A DNA stretch of 36,787 nt from Syntrophaceae bacterium (GCA_013388675.1 JACAEW010000286.1:1-36787), one strand, 5' to 3'. Numbered from the stretch's first letter, positions 1 through 8,388 are shown. Made by a program: numbers and translations. Notes: generated from the letters alone by a model not told the origin.

Positions 1-564
1 CACCCCCACCCTGGCCCCTACCGAAACTGTGAAAAAATTCCCTTTTCGTCGTCACCCCGGTGAAAACCGGGGTCCAGGAAGTTTTTATAGCATTGAAAAT
101 ATTGGATTCCGGATTTCGCCGGAATGCCGGATAAACGACAGAACCCAATATTTTCACATCATTTCTTCCATCGAGGGGGAGGTAAATTCTTTATGTATTT
201 AATATTTTTCCCCCTATCCCCCGGAGGGAGAGGGGAGAATGAACGGAATTTTTCAATTTTTCCACACCTTCGGAGATGGCAGGTTATGGTTAATAATGGA
301 ATATTTTCAAAAGTTCTATCCCCATCTCCTTCATCCCTTTCTGCAAATGAGGGATTTTTTACTTTTTGCACGTTCAGCAAATTTACATGAATTTCCCTTC
401 CCTTTAACCATTTGGAAGAAGCGGAGTGTCAGAAAATAATCCTCTTAAAGGTCCGGGGAAAGCTAAAGTTTCTCCGCCGGTTGACGAAAAGATTGTTGTA
501 AATGATCCAGGTAGCATCCCACCGGGTTTAAAGGGCGGTTCAATCAATCACCAAGGAGTCGAAG
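1..564. other. Gene-free left end, AT-rich
   Basis: No convincing gene is seen. The short open frames here lack family features and good ribosome binding sites. The stretch is richer in A and T than the rest of the window. It holds stacked inverted repeats at 54-155 (listed separately) and a pair AGGGGGA (174-180) / TCCCCCT (209-215) with a 28-base loop. The final bases contain AAGGAG just upstream of the receiver gene at 565. No clear -35/-10 pair was found for that gene. Confidence 0.6.
54..155. repeat. Composite palindromic (MITE-like) element
   Basis: Three inverted repeats lie together: ACCCCGG (54-60) with CCGGGGT (67-73); GAAAATATTGG (95-105) with CCAATATTTTC (145-155), both 11-base arms exact; and nested inside the latter ATTCCGG (106-112) with CCGGAAT (119-125). 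The left hairpin and the reverse complement of the right one also resemble each other (GTC, then CCGG, a GAAA-like loop, CCGG, then TCCA), so they look like two copies of one short element in opposite orientation. No transposase is present. A non-autonomous repeat or a transcript-end structure are both possible. Confidence 0.55.
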
Positions 565-1062
565 ATGACGGGTAAAGGAACGATTCTGATAGTTGATGAT
601 GAGGTAGGGCCGCGGGAGTCCCTGCGCATGATTCTCAAGCCCATCTATGATGTCTGCACCGCTGGGGACGGCCAGGAAGCCATCCGCATCATCAGCGAAA
701 AAACCATCGACTTGGTGACCCTAGACCTTAAAATGCCCGGCCTTTCGGGCATCGATGTCCTGCGGGAAATAAAGAAAATTCAACCGGATGTGGAAGTTAT
801 CGTCATCACCGGCTACGGCACCCTGAACAACGCCCAGGAGGCCATTCGTTTCGGAGCGGGGGACTTCATTTCCAAGCCTTTCAATGTCGCCGATATTATT
901 GCTATCGTGAGCAAGTCCTTCGAAAGGCGAAACTATAATCTCAAAATCAAAAACCTCATCCAGCAGATCAAGGGGTTGCGGACTTCCTTGAACGACAGTA
1001 AAGAAGTCCTGCCGGATTGGAGCCGGGCGACGGACCTCAATCCCGGCGTTCAAAGCGGGTAA
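565..1062 (+). CDS. Stand-alone response regulator receiver protein
   Basis: This is a 165-residue CheY-like receiver protein. It should take a phosphoryl group from a histidine kinase on Asp54 (in LVTLDLKMPG). The acidic pair D11-D12, the Thr of VITGYG and the Lys of ISKPF complete the active site. The receiver fills about residues 5-125, followed by a short charged tail with no recognisable output domain. AAGGAG lies 9 bases before the ATG. The protein closely matches the receiver of the next gene (shared blocks GPRESLRMILKPIYDV and SGIDVLREIKK), so it looks like a tandem duplicate without the HD-GYP part. Residues in the alpha4 region differ from the copy (NNAQEAIRFGAGDF against NTAVEAFRLGAVDF). 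No kinase gene is adjacent. It may act as a phosphate sink or protein-interaction switch; that role is inference. Confidence 0.9.
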   Translation: MTGKGTILIVDDEVGPRESLRMILKPIYDVCTAGDGQEAIRIISEKTIDLVTLDLKMPGLSGIDVLREIKKIQPDVEVIVITGYGTLNNAQEAIRFGAGDFISKPFNVADIIAIVSKSFERRNYNLKIKNLIQQIKGLRTSLNDSKEVLPDWSRATDLNPGVQSG

Positions 1063-1282
1063 GAATTCAATAAATCAACTTTCGTCGTCATAGAATTGAC
1101 AATCCGGGGTACTGTTCCGCTCTTCCGTTTACTCCCCCGCTCCCTTCCGCAGAAGAAAGTTAAGAAAATCGAAGGAAATTTCCCGCAGGAGAATTACAGC
1201 TTGAGGGCATGTAAATTGCTGTACCCCAACCAGCCTTCATTTTCGGGGCGGGCTTCGAATTCCTTCCTGCAGTGAGACCCAA

Positions 1283-2434
1283 ATGTCAGTCAAAGGATCC
1301 ATTCTGGTCGTAGACGACGAATTGGGACCCCGAGAATCCCTCCGCATGATCCTCAAACCCATCTATGATGTTCACGCGGTTGACAATGGACAGGATGCCC
1401 TCGATTACCTCTGCCGCGCCAGCGTAGACCTGGTTACCCTGGACCTAAAAATGCCGGGGCCCTCGGGAATCGACGTGTTGCGGGAAATCAAGAAGACGAG
1501 GAGCGATGTGGAAGTCGTGATCATCACCGGCTACGGGACCATGAATACGGCGGTCGAGGCCTTCCGCTTGGGAGCGGTGGATTTCATCTTTAAACCTTTC
1601 AACGTGACCGAGATCATCTCCATCGTCAAAAAATCCGTGGAACGGCGCAATTTTAACTTGGCCATCAAGAGCATCCTTCAACGGGTCAAGGCCTTGGAAT
1701 TCCTGGACCTCGAGGGGCAGGGAGAAGCTCTGTTGAATCTCAGCGCGAGCGTGCACTTGGCCTCAGAAGAGAATCGCATAAGCTATGAAATCCAGGACTC
1801 TCTCCGTCAGCTTGAAAACTTCCGGATGCAAAAGGTTTCGGTGAATTACCTGGATTTTCTTAAGGTCCTTATTTATATCCTGGAGAGCAAGGAGCCCTAC
1901 ACCAACGGACATTCCGAACGGGTCTCGGTCTATTCGGACCTGATCGCCCAGGAACTCCACCTCTCCTCCCGCGAGAAAGAAGATTTGCAGATCGCCACCT
2001 TGCTCCACGATATCGGGAAGGTCGGGCTGAGTAACCGCCTACTGGAAAAGACCAAACTCAGCGAAAAAGAGAGTCTGGATATCCGGCTGCACCCGGTAAA
2101 AGGCGTTCACCTCATCGAGCCCCTGGCCTTCTCCCACACCATTACCTCCGCCATCCGCCATCATCATGAACGATGGGATGGAAAAGGGTACCCGGATGGT
2201 TTGGCCGGGAATGCCATCCCCCTTTTGGCTCGGATTATCGCCCTGGCGGATTCTTACGATGCCATGATATCCGACCGCCCTTACCGCCTGGGACTCTCCT
2301 TCCAGAGGGTTCAGGAGGAGATCCAGACCCACGCAGGAAGCCAGTTCGATCCCTTCCTCGCGGAGGTCTTTTTGAAGCAGGTCAAAACGGAGGGAGTCAT
2401 TCCCTCCATCCATCCTTCCAGAAGCTTTCATTGA
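1283..2434 (+). CDS. Response regulator with HD-GYP domain (c-di-GMP phosphodiesterase)
   Basis: This 383-residue protein has a receiver domain (about 5-125), a linker (about 130-195) and an HD-GYP domain (about 200-370). HD-GYP proteins hydrolyse cyclic di-GMP with a two- or three-metal centre. The hallmark residues are visible: the metal-binding pair His242-Asp243 in LLHDIGK, the HHHERWDGKGYP block, and the GYP triplet at 302-304. The receiver keeps its acidic pocket and phospho-acceptor Asp (VTLDLKMPG). Phosphorylation therefore probably controls phosphodiesterase output, and through it motility, adhesion or biofilm state; this is inferred from the family. The ribosome site before the ATG is weak. 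The 220 bases upstream hold no gene and no clear promoter, so cotranscription with the receiver copy before it is possible. The small gene at 2456 follows after 21 bases. Confidence 0.93.
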   Translation: MSVKGSILVVDDELGPRESLRMILKPIYDVHAVDNGQDALDYLCRASVDLVTLDLKMPGPSGIDVLREIKKTRSDVEVVIITGYGTMNTAVEAFRLGAVDFIFKPFNVTEIISIVKKSVERRNFNLAIKSILQRVKALEFLDLEGQGEALLNLSASVHLASEENRISYEIQDSLRQLENFRMQKVSVNYLDFLKVLIYILESKEPYTNGHSERVSVYSDLIAQELHLSSREKEDLQIATLLHDIGKVGLSNRLLEKTKLSEKESLDIRLHPVKGVHLIEPLAFSHTITSAIRHHHERWDGKGYPDGLAGNAIPLLARIIALADSYDAMISDRPYRLGLSFQRVQEEIQTHAGSQFDPFLAEVFLKQVKTEGVIPSIHPSRSFH

Positions 2435-2455
2435 AAGAAAAGAGAGAATCGCGCG

Positions 2456-2812
2456 ATGGAAAAGCTGATCCGCTGCACCCAATGCAATAAAGTGACCCCC
2501 CGGTACTCCGGATACGGGGATTTTGGCGAAACTTCCTCTCTCCCGGGGGTCGAGTGGTCTTCGGAGGACCTGGATGAACAGAAAGCCTTTTACAGGGACC
2601 ACGGGGGCCATCTCCTCGAGGAAGTTTCCATCGACCCTGAAACCATTTTCAGCAACAAGCCGCCCCACGAACCCTCGAGAGTCACCTACATGAAAGCCAG
2701 CAACGGCAAAGACCGATTCCTGGTCAGGCGCTTTAAGCCGGGCGTGAGCAGGCCCGCATCCTACGAGATCATTCCCGAACAGCCCCCGCCCTGGGAGGAT
2801 TCTGCCCCCTAG
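2456..2812 (+). CDS. Small hypothetical protein with N-terminal CxxC
   Basis: This 118-residue protein is not recognised. It starts with a CTQC motif (residues 7-10), then an acidic middle and a proline-rich tail ending in EQPPPWEDSAP. It has no signal peptide and no membrane segment. A single CxxC could be half of a metal site formed in a dimer, but no second Cys pair is visible. It begins 21 bases after the HD-GYP gene on the same strand, so the two are probably cotranscribed, which hints at a link with c-di-GMP signalling. It is judged real from its position, start and lack of any better overlapping frame. Function unknown. Confidence 0.65.
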   Translation: MEKLIRCTQCNKVTPRYSGYGDFGETSSLPGVEWSSEDLDEQKAFYRDHGGHLLEEVSIDPETIFSNKPPHEPSRVTYMKASNGKDRFLVRRFKPGVSRPASYEIIPEQPPPWEDSAP

Positions 2813-3156
2813 CTTTCCAGCCCCCGAGAAGGTCTTCCCAATCGGGGGTTCGCCGAAACAGGGAGGCAAAACAGGCCTTTTCCCCTTCCCTTTCCTCCCC
2901 CGCAGCTAAGAAAAAACCCCTGCTCAACTTCAACCTGTCCCTCCCTCTTGGGAGAAGAAATTGACCATCGAATTGCAATATTTCCACCCCTTCCCCACCT
3001 TTTCTTGACAGACCCGCAAAATTTTGATAATTTTCTAGAAAACATTTAAGAATTTAATCAAAACCCCGGAAAAAAAGCCTTCCATTTCGAGTGCTCAGCC
3101 CCCCAATCCCGGGTTTCTTTATTTGATCCTGAGTGAGCCACCGGGAATGCTGAGGG
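2813..3156. other. Intergenic region with hairpin and ispG promoter
   Basis: No gene is seen here. Just after the stop of the 118-residue gene is a hairpin CCCCCGA (2821-2827) / TCGGGGG (2842-2848) with an inner GAAG-CTTC pair. It lacks a T-run, so it is at best a weak terminator. The second half turns AT-rich and contains the promoter listed at 3006-3034. Confidence 0.55.
3006..3034 (+). promoter_or_regulatory. sigma70-type promoter for ispG-proS
   Basis: The -35 box is TTGACA (3006-3011, exact consensus). After a 17-base spacer comes a -10 box TAATTT (3029-3034); GATAAT two bases earlier is an alternative. The surroundings are AT-rich in an otherwise GC-rich sequence. Transcription would start near 3041, giving a leader of about 115 bases before ispG. 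No known riboswitch fold was recognised in the leader. Confidence 0.7.
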
Positions 3157-4281
3157 ATGGAAGGGATGATTTTTTCCCCCAACTCTCGCTGGGAAAGAAA
3201 TTTGTTATCCCCGGACATTCAACCCCGCAGGCCCACCCGTCAAATATTTATCGGGTCCGTACCCGTGGGAGGAGAAGCTCCCATCGTGGTCCAGTCCATG
3301 ACTCAAACCGATACCCGGAACGTGGCCGCCACGGTATCCCAGATTCGACGACTGGAAAAGGCGGGCTGCGAATTGGCCCGGGTGGCGGTCCCGGACCGCG
3401 AGGCAGCGGGAAAGCTGGGGGAGATCAAAAAGAGGATCGGCATCCCCCTTATCGCCGACATCCATTTCGACTATCGCTTAGCCCTGGAATCCTTGGACCG
3501 GGGGGTGGATGGGCTTCGTCTCAATCCGGGAAACATCGGCAGCCGCGATCGGGTTGCGAAAGTGGTCCGGCTGGCCGGGGAAAAAAAGGTGCCCATCCGG
3601 GTGGGAGTGAATTCGGGGTCGCTGGAAAAAAAACTCTTGCAAAAGTACGGCGGCCCCACCCCGGAAGCATTGGTGGAGAGCGCTCTGGGCCATGTTCATC
3701 TGCTGGAGGACCTGGGTTTCAACCAAATCAAAATATCGCTCAAGGCCTCGGACCCCCGGGGGACCATCCTGGCCTACCGCAAGATCTCCCAGCTAACCGA
3801 TTATCCGCTCCATATCGGGGTCACTGAAGCAGGGCCCCCCTTCTCCGGGGGGATCAAATCAGCCGTGGGGTTGGGGGTTCTTCTCTATCATGGCATTGGG
3901 GACACTCTTCGGGTCTCGCTCACCGCGGACCCGGTCCTGGAGGTCCGGGCGGCCTATCAGATTCTTAGGTCCTTGGGACTCAGGCGCCGGGGCGTGGAAA
4001 TCATCTCTTGTCCCGTTTGCGGCCGATGCGAAATCAACCTCACCCCGGTGGTCCAGAAGGTCGAAGCCCGCGTGGCCAACTGGGCCGAGCCCCTGCAAAT
4101 CGCCATCATGGGTTGCCCGGTAAACGGTCCGGGGGAGGCGCGGGAGGCCGATGTGGGCATCGCCGCGGGAAAAGGGGTGGCGCTCCTTTTCCGCAAGGGG
4201 AAAGTGCTGCGCAAAGTGAAAGAGGCGGAAATGGTCGGGGCCCTGCTGGAAGAAGCGGAGTCCCTCCGAAGCCCAACCTGA
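3157..4281 (+). CDS. ispG: 4-hydroxy-3-methylbut-2-en-1-yl diphosphate synthase (IspG/GcpE)
   Basis: IspG is the [4Fe-4S] enzyme of the methylerythritol phosphate (MEP) isoprenoid pathway that turns methylerythritol cyclodiphosphate into HMBPP. The 374-residue frame has the family start (TRQIFIGSVPVGGEAPIVVQ), a TIM-barrel body and the iron-sulphur module: Cys285 and Cys288 in SCPVCGRCE, Cys320 in GCPVNGPGE, and the cluster-binding Glu327. An extra Cys291 sits where many homologues have Thr. The start is uncertain: ATG 3157 and ATG 3166 both lie in a purine-rich GGGATGGAAGGGATG stretch, and the first 25 residues are not typical. proS follows after 12 bases, so the pair is an operon behind the promoter at 3006. 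This implies isoprenoids are made by the MEP route. Confidence 0.96.
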   Translation: MEGMIFSPNSRWERNLLSPDIQPRRPTRQIFIGSVPVGGEAPIVVQSMTQTDTRNVAATVSQIRRLEKAGCELARVAVPDREAAGKLGEIKKRIGIPLIADIHFDYRLALESLDRGVDGLRLNPGNIGSRDRVAKVVRLAGEKKVPIRVGVNSGSLEKKLLQKYGGPTPEALVESALGHVHLLEDLGFNQIKISLKASDPRGTILAYRKISQLTDYPLHIGVTEAGPPFSGGIKSAVGLGVLLYHGIGDTLRVSLTADPVLEVRAAYQILRSLGLRRRGVEIISCPVCGRCEINLTPVVQKVEARVANWAEPLQIAIMGCPVNGPGEAREADVGIAAGKGVALLFRKGKVLRKVKEAEMVGALLEEAESLRSPT

Positions 4282-4293
4282 AAGGCAAGGTTC

Positions 4294-6000
4294 ATGAGGT
4301 ATTCGAAAAAACTCCTTCCGACCCATAAAGAAGACCCGGCCGATGCCGAGGCAATCAGTCATAAATTGATGGTCCGGGCAGGAATGGTCCGCCAGTTGGC
4401 CGCCGGCCTTTACATCCACCTACCCCTGGGGCTCCGCTCCCTGGAAAAGGTGAACCGCATCATCCGGGAAGAGATGAACGCGATCGGCGGGCAGGAGATC
4501 ACCATGCCCGTCCTCCATCCGGCCGAAGTCTGGCAGCAGTCCGGACGGTGGTACGATATCGGGGATGAAATGTTCCGTCTGAAAGACCGGAACCAGCGGG
4601 ACATGGTTCTGGGGATGACCCATGAAGAAATCATCGCCTGGCTGGCCGCGCGGGAGGTCCGGTCCTACCGGGACCTTCCCCAGATTTGGTACCAGATCCA
4701 GACCAAGCTGCGCGACGAAGCGCGGCCGAAAAGCGGGGTCTTGCGGACCCGGGAATTCCTGATGAAAGACTCCTACACCCTGGACCTGGATGCCGCCGGC
4801 CTGGACCAAAGCTATCAGCTCCACTATGAAGCCTACGTCAAGGTCTTCAGGCGGTGCGGGCTGAAGTTCTATATCGTGGAGAGCGACCCGGGAATGATGG
4901 GCGGAGCGGGGGCTCACGAGTTTATGGCGCCCAGCGAGGCGGGCGAAGACGAAGTGGCCCTTTGCGAAAAGTGCGGCTACGCCGCCAACGTGGAACTCGC
5001 CCAATCCAATCCCCCCGCCCCCGAATTCCCCTCCTGGAAACTGGAGGAGGTCGCCACGCCGGATTCCCGGACGATCGAAGAAGTCTGCTCTTACCTGGGG
5101 GTCTCTCCCAAGCTCACCATCAAGTCTTTGCTGCTCATGGCAGACGATAAGCCCGTGATGGCCCTGGTCCGGGGCGATCAGCAGCTCCACGAGAAGAAAT
5201 TTCGTTCCCTCGTGGGGGAATTCCGGCCCGCCCACCGGGAGGAAGTCAAAGAATTCACCGGCGTGGAAGCAGGGTTTCTGGGCCCGGCCAGGCTTTTCCC
5301 CAAACAGCCCATTCCCGTGATTGCCGATACCTCCCTGCGGGAAGGGGTCTTCGTCGCCGGCGCCAACCGGGAGGGGTATCATCTGCGCGGGGTCGTGCCG
5401 GGGGAGCATTTCTCCGCACGGTTCGCCGACATTCACCTGGCCATGTCCGGGGACGCCTGCCCCCAATGCCAGGGGCCCCTCAAAGTGGAAAAAACGATCG
5501 AGATCGGAAACATCTTCAAGCTGGGGACCAAGTACTCCATCCCCCTCAAGGCTATGTACCTGGACCGGCAGGGACAGGAAAGGCCGATCGTTATGGGGAG
5601 CTACGGAATCGGGCCGGCAAGAATCATCGCCGCAGCCGTGGAGCAGAACCACGACAAGGACGGCATCATTTTCAATCTTTCCATCGCCCCTTTCGAAGTT
5701 CACCTCCTGCCCGTCAATTTGAAACAGGGGACCGTGGGGGAGGAAGCGGAAAGACTCTATCAGGGATTATCTTTGGCCGGGGTGGAACCCCTCTTCGACG
5801 ACCGGGAAGAGGCGCCGGGAGTGAAGTTCAAGGACGCCGACCTCTTGGGGGCCCCCCTGCGATTGACCCTGAGCGCCAAAACCTTGAGGGAAAAAGCGGC
5901 CGAGGTCAAGGTTCGCAGGTCCGGGGAGGTCCGGATGGTCCCTCTGGATGAGGCGGTTTCCTGGGTCAAGAATTGGATCGAGGACCAGAAGAAAAAATAG
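4294..6000 (+). CDS. proS: Prolyl-tRNA synthetase, bacterial type with editing domain
   Basis: This 568-residue class II aminoacyl-tRNA synthetase charges tRNA-Pro. The size and layout match the long bacterial form: catalytic core with the class II motifs (for example TREFLMKDSYTLD and the IGPARIIAA segment), an inserted YbaK-like editing domain at about 225-390 that removes mischarged alanine, and a C-terminal anticodon-binding domain (about 465-568). AAGGCAAGG precedes the ATG by 3 bases. It is the second gene of the ispG operon with a 12-base gap. A palindromic element follows its stop directly. No truncation or unusual motif loss is seen. Confidence 0.97.
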   Translation: MRYSKKLLPTHKEDPADAEAISHKLMVRAGMVRQLAAGLYIHLPLGLRSLEKVNRIIREEMNAIGGQEITMPVLHPAEVWQQSGRWYDIGDEMFRLKDRNQRDMVLGMTHEEIIAWLAAREVRSYRDLPQIWYQIQTKLRDEARPKSGVLRTREFLMKDSYTLDLDAAGLDQSYQLHYEAYVKVFRRCGLKFYIVESDPGMMGGAGAHEFMAPSEAGEDEVALCEKCGYAANVELAQSNPPAPEFPSWKLEEVATPDSRTIEEVCSYLGVSPKLTIKSLLLMADDKPVMALVRGDQQLHEKKFRSLVGEFRPAHREEVKEFTGVEAGFLGPARLFPKQPIPVIADTSLREGVFVAGANREGYHLRGVVPGEHFSARFADIHLAMSGDACPQCQGPLKVEKTIEIGNIFKLGTKYSIPLKAMYLDRQGQERPIVMGSYGIGPARIIAAAVEQNHDKDGIIFNLSIAPFEVHLLPVNLKQGTVGEEAERLYQGLSLAGVEPLFDDREEAPGVKFKDADLLGAPLRLTLSAKTLREKAAEVKVRRSGEVRMVPLDEAVSWVKNWIEDQKKK

Positions 6001-6001
6001 T

Positions 6002-6047
6002 TTCGGGTTTCGAGTTTTGGTTTCAAGTTAAAAACCCGAAACCCGAA
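6002..6047. repeat. Long inverted repeat after proS
   Basis: TTCGGGTTTCGAGTTTT (6002-6018) pairs with AAAACCCGAAACCCGAA (6031-6047) with one mismatch in 17 and a 12-base loop. It starts two bases after the proS stop. Related words (ACCCGGAACCCGGAATTCG) recur at about 6112-6130 before rel, and a kindred palindrome lies after rel. It could act as a transcript end, but the T-tract is in the left arm rather than after the hairpin. Confidence 0.6.
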
Positions 6048-6139
6048 TTCTCCAAGCGCTTGCCGATCGCCTGGAATTTTGGACTTGGACGTCGTTGCCT
6101 TAACGCCAAACCCGGAACCCGGAATTCGAAACTTTTTTC

Positions 6140-8323
6140 ATGATCCGACTCAACGACATACTGGAAAAGGTCAGCCGCAACTTTCCCGGGGCCGAGCTGA
6201 GCCTGATCGAAAAAGCTTACGTCTACACCGCCAAGGTGCACCAGGGTCAAGTCCGGCTTTCGGGAGAACCTTACCTCATCCACCCGCTCGCCGTGGCCGC
6301 CATCCTGGCCGACATGAAGATGGACATCGCCACGGTGGTGGCCGGGCTGCTTCACGACACGGTGGAGGATACCTTTGCCACCCTGGAGGAGATCGAAGAA
6401 CTCTTCGGCACGGAAATCGCCGCTCTGGTGGACGGCCTCACCAAGATCAGCAAAATGACCCTGGCCACGCACGAGGAGCAACAGTCCGAAAACTTTCGCA
6501 AGATGCTCCTGGCCATGTCCAAGGATATTCGCATCGTCATTATCAAACTGGCCGACCGGCTTCACAACATGCGGACCCTCCAGTATCTGCCCCCGGAATC
6601 CCAGCTTAAAATCGCTCAGGAAACTCTGGATATCTATGCCCCCATCGCCGGGCGGCTGGGGATCGACCGCATCAAGACGGAGTTGGAAGACCTCACCCTC
6701 CCCTATCTTCACCCGGAGGAGTACCGCCGCCTGATGGCGGCCATCGCCTGGAAGAAGGAAGAAAGGGAAAAATACATCCAGGAGGTCAGTTCCATCATCT
6801 TGGATAAGCTGTCTTCTTACGGCCTTCGGGGTAAGGTCAGCGGCCGCCTGAAGCACTTCTACAGCATCTACCGAAAAATGAAGGCCCAGAACCTGGATTT
6901 CGAGCAGGTGTACGACGTCATCGCCTTCCGCCTGATCCTCTCCTCGGTGAAAGACTGTTACGAAGCCCTGGGAATCATCCATTCCCTGTGGAAACCGATC
7001 CCGGGCCGCTTCAAAGATTACATCGCCATGCCCAAGGCCAACGGCTATCAATCTCTCCAGACGACGGTGATTGGGCCTTATGGGGAACGGGTGGAAATTC
7101 AGATCCGGACCGAAGAGATGAACCGGACCGCCGAAGAGGGCATTGCCGCCCACTGGCAGTATAAAGAGGGGAAAGCCTTTGACCCCAAAGACACGAAGCA
7201 GATCGCCTGGGTCCGTCAGCTTCTGGAGTGGCACCAGGAATTGCGGGACCCCCGGGAGTTCATCGAGACGGTCAAGATCGATCTCTTCCCGGATGAAGTG
7301 TACGTTTTCACCCCCCGGGGAGATGTAAAGCAGTTTCCCGCCGGCGCCACGCCGGTCGACTTCGCCTACAGCATTCATACCGAAATCGGTCACCAGTGCG
7401 TGGGGGCCAAGGTGAACGGCAAGATCGTCCCCCTCCGCTATCAGCTCCGGAACGGCGACATGGTGGAAATCGTCACCGCCCCCGGGCACCGTCCCAGCAA
7501 GGACTGGCTCAAGTTCGTCAAGACGGTCCGGGCGCGGACCAAAATCCGCCAGCTCATCAAGGCGGAAGCAAGGGACCGTTCGGTGGACCTGGGCCGGGAG
7601 ATCTGCGAGCGGGAGTTCAAAAAGTACCACCTGGATTTCGCCAAATTCTTGAAATCCGAGGACTTGAAAAAGGTGGTGGGAGACTTCTCCTTCACCTCTG
7701 TCGACGACCTGATGGCCGAGGTCGGCTACGGCAACATTTCCTGTCGGCAGATCGTGGGGAAGATCCTCCCTCCGGAAAAGCTGGACCGGGGAAAGTCCGA
7801 AGAATCCCGGCTGAAGCGTTTGGCCGACAAGATCCGCCGCGAGCCGACGGGAATCCAGATCCGGGGAATCCGGGACATGATGGTCCGCTTCGGAAAGTGC
7901 TGCAACCCCCTTCCCGGCGACCGGATCACCGGGTACATCACCCGCGGGCGGGGGGTTACCGTTCACACCGCCGATTGCCCCAATGCCCTGGGAGGGGACC
8001 CGGAGCGCCTGATCCAGGTTTCCTGGAACCTCCAGGAAAAAGCGGTTCACGCCGTGCGCGTCCGGGTGACCTGTAATGACAAAAAAGGATTGCTCGCCGA
8101 CCTCAGCACGGCGCTCGCATCTTCGGATATCAACATCCTCCGCGCCCATACGGTGACGACCGAAGACCGAAAGGCCATCTGCGACTTCGAGCTGGAGGTG
8201 CGGGACCTCAAGCATCTCCAGGGCGCTTTCCGGAACCTGACCAAGCTGAAGGACGTTTTGAAGGTGGAGCGAATGCGGGGCGCAGCTTCGGGGGAAAGGG
8301 AAGAACCGGGGGCGGAAATCTGA
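6140..8323 (+). CDS. rel: Rel/SpoT (p)ppGpp synthetase/hydrolase, long form
   Basis: This 727-residue long RSH protein controls the stringent alarmone (p)ppGpp. In order: HD hydrolase domain (about 25-180; His72-Asp73 and Glu76-Asp77 in LLHDTVEDT, intact), synthetase domain (about 235-350; RFKDYIAMPKANGYQS, EIQIRT), TGS domain (about 395-460), helical and zinc-finger regions (KCCNPLPGD), and a C-terminal ACT domain (about 650-720). Two synthetase positions that are usually His differ: Gln307 in GYQSLQTTV (normally SLH) and Asn in EEMNRTAEEG (normally EMH). This could mean a hydrolase-biased, SpoT-like protein, but that is inference. The ATG has only a weak ribosome site. It stands alone, without the rpoZ/gmk neighbours often seen. 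Confidence 0.95.
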   Translation: MIRLNDILEKVSRNFPGAELSLIEKAYVYTAKVHQGQVRLSGEPYLIHPLAVAAILADMKMDIATVVAGLLHDTVEDTFATLEEIEELFGTEIAALVDGLTKISKMTLATHEEQQSENFRKMLLAMSKDIRIVIIKLADRLHNMRTLQYLPPESQLKIAQETLDIYAPIAGRLGIDRIKTELEDLTLPYLHPEEYRRLMAAIAWKKEEREKYIQEVSSIILDKLSSYGLRGKVSGRLKHFYSIYRKMKAQNLDFEQVYDVIAFRLILSSVKDCYEALGIIHSLWKPIPGRFKDYIAMPKANGYQSLQTTVIGPYGERVEIQIRTEEMNRTAEEGIAAHWQYKEGKAFDPKDTKQIAWVRQLLEWHQELRDPREFIETVKIDLFPDEVYVFTPRGDVKQFPAGATPVDFAYSIHTEIGHQCVGAKVNGKIVPLRYQLRNGDMVEIVTAPGHRPSKDWLKFVKTVRARTKIRQLIKAEARDRSVDLGREICEREFKKYHLDFAKFLKSEDLKKVVGDFSFTSVDDLMAEVGYGNISCRQIVGKILPPEKLDRGKSEESRLKRLADKIRREPTGIQIRGIRDMMVRFGKCCNPLPGDRITGYITRGRGVTVHTADCPNALGGDPERLIQVSWNLQEKAVHAVRVRVTCNDKKGLLADLSTALASSDINILRAHTVTTEDRKAICDFELEVRDLKHLQGAFRNLTKLKDVLKVERMRGAASGEREEPGAEI

Positions 8324-8327
8324 AGGC

Positions 8328-8388
8328 CGTTTCGGGATTCGGGTTTCGAGCGTCGTTTTTTTTAACCCGAAACGCGAAACCCGAAACG
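8328..8388. repeat. Palindromic element between convergent rel and rpmB
   Basis: CGTTTCGGG (8328-8336) pairs with CCCGAAACG (8380-8388), and CGGGTTTCG (8340-8348) with CGAAACCCG (8375-8383); the pairings overlap, so alternative hairpins are possible. Eight T (8356-8363) lie in the loop. It shares the CCCGAAACCCGAA word family with the element at 6002-6047. It fills the 76-base gap between convergent genes and may end transcription from both sides. Confidence 0.55.

Noticed and set aside
1096..1130. TTGACA as a -35 for the HD-GYP gene
   Set aside because: No acceptable -10 box lies 16-18 bases downstream.
4420..5703. A 427-residue open frame opposite proS
   Set aside because: Antisense shadow of a clear proS gene, with His/Pro/Gly-rich composition and no ribosome site.
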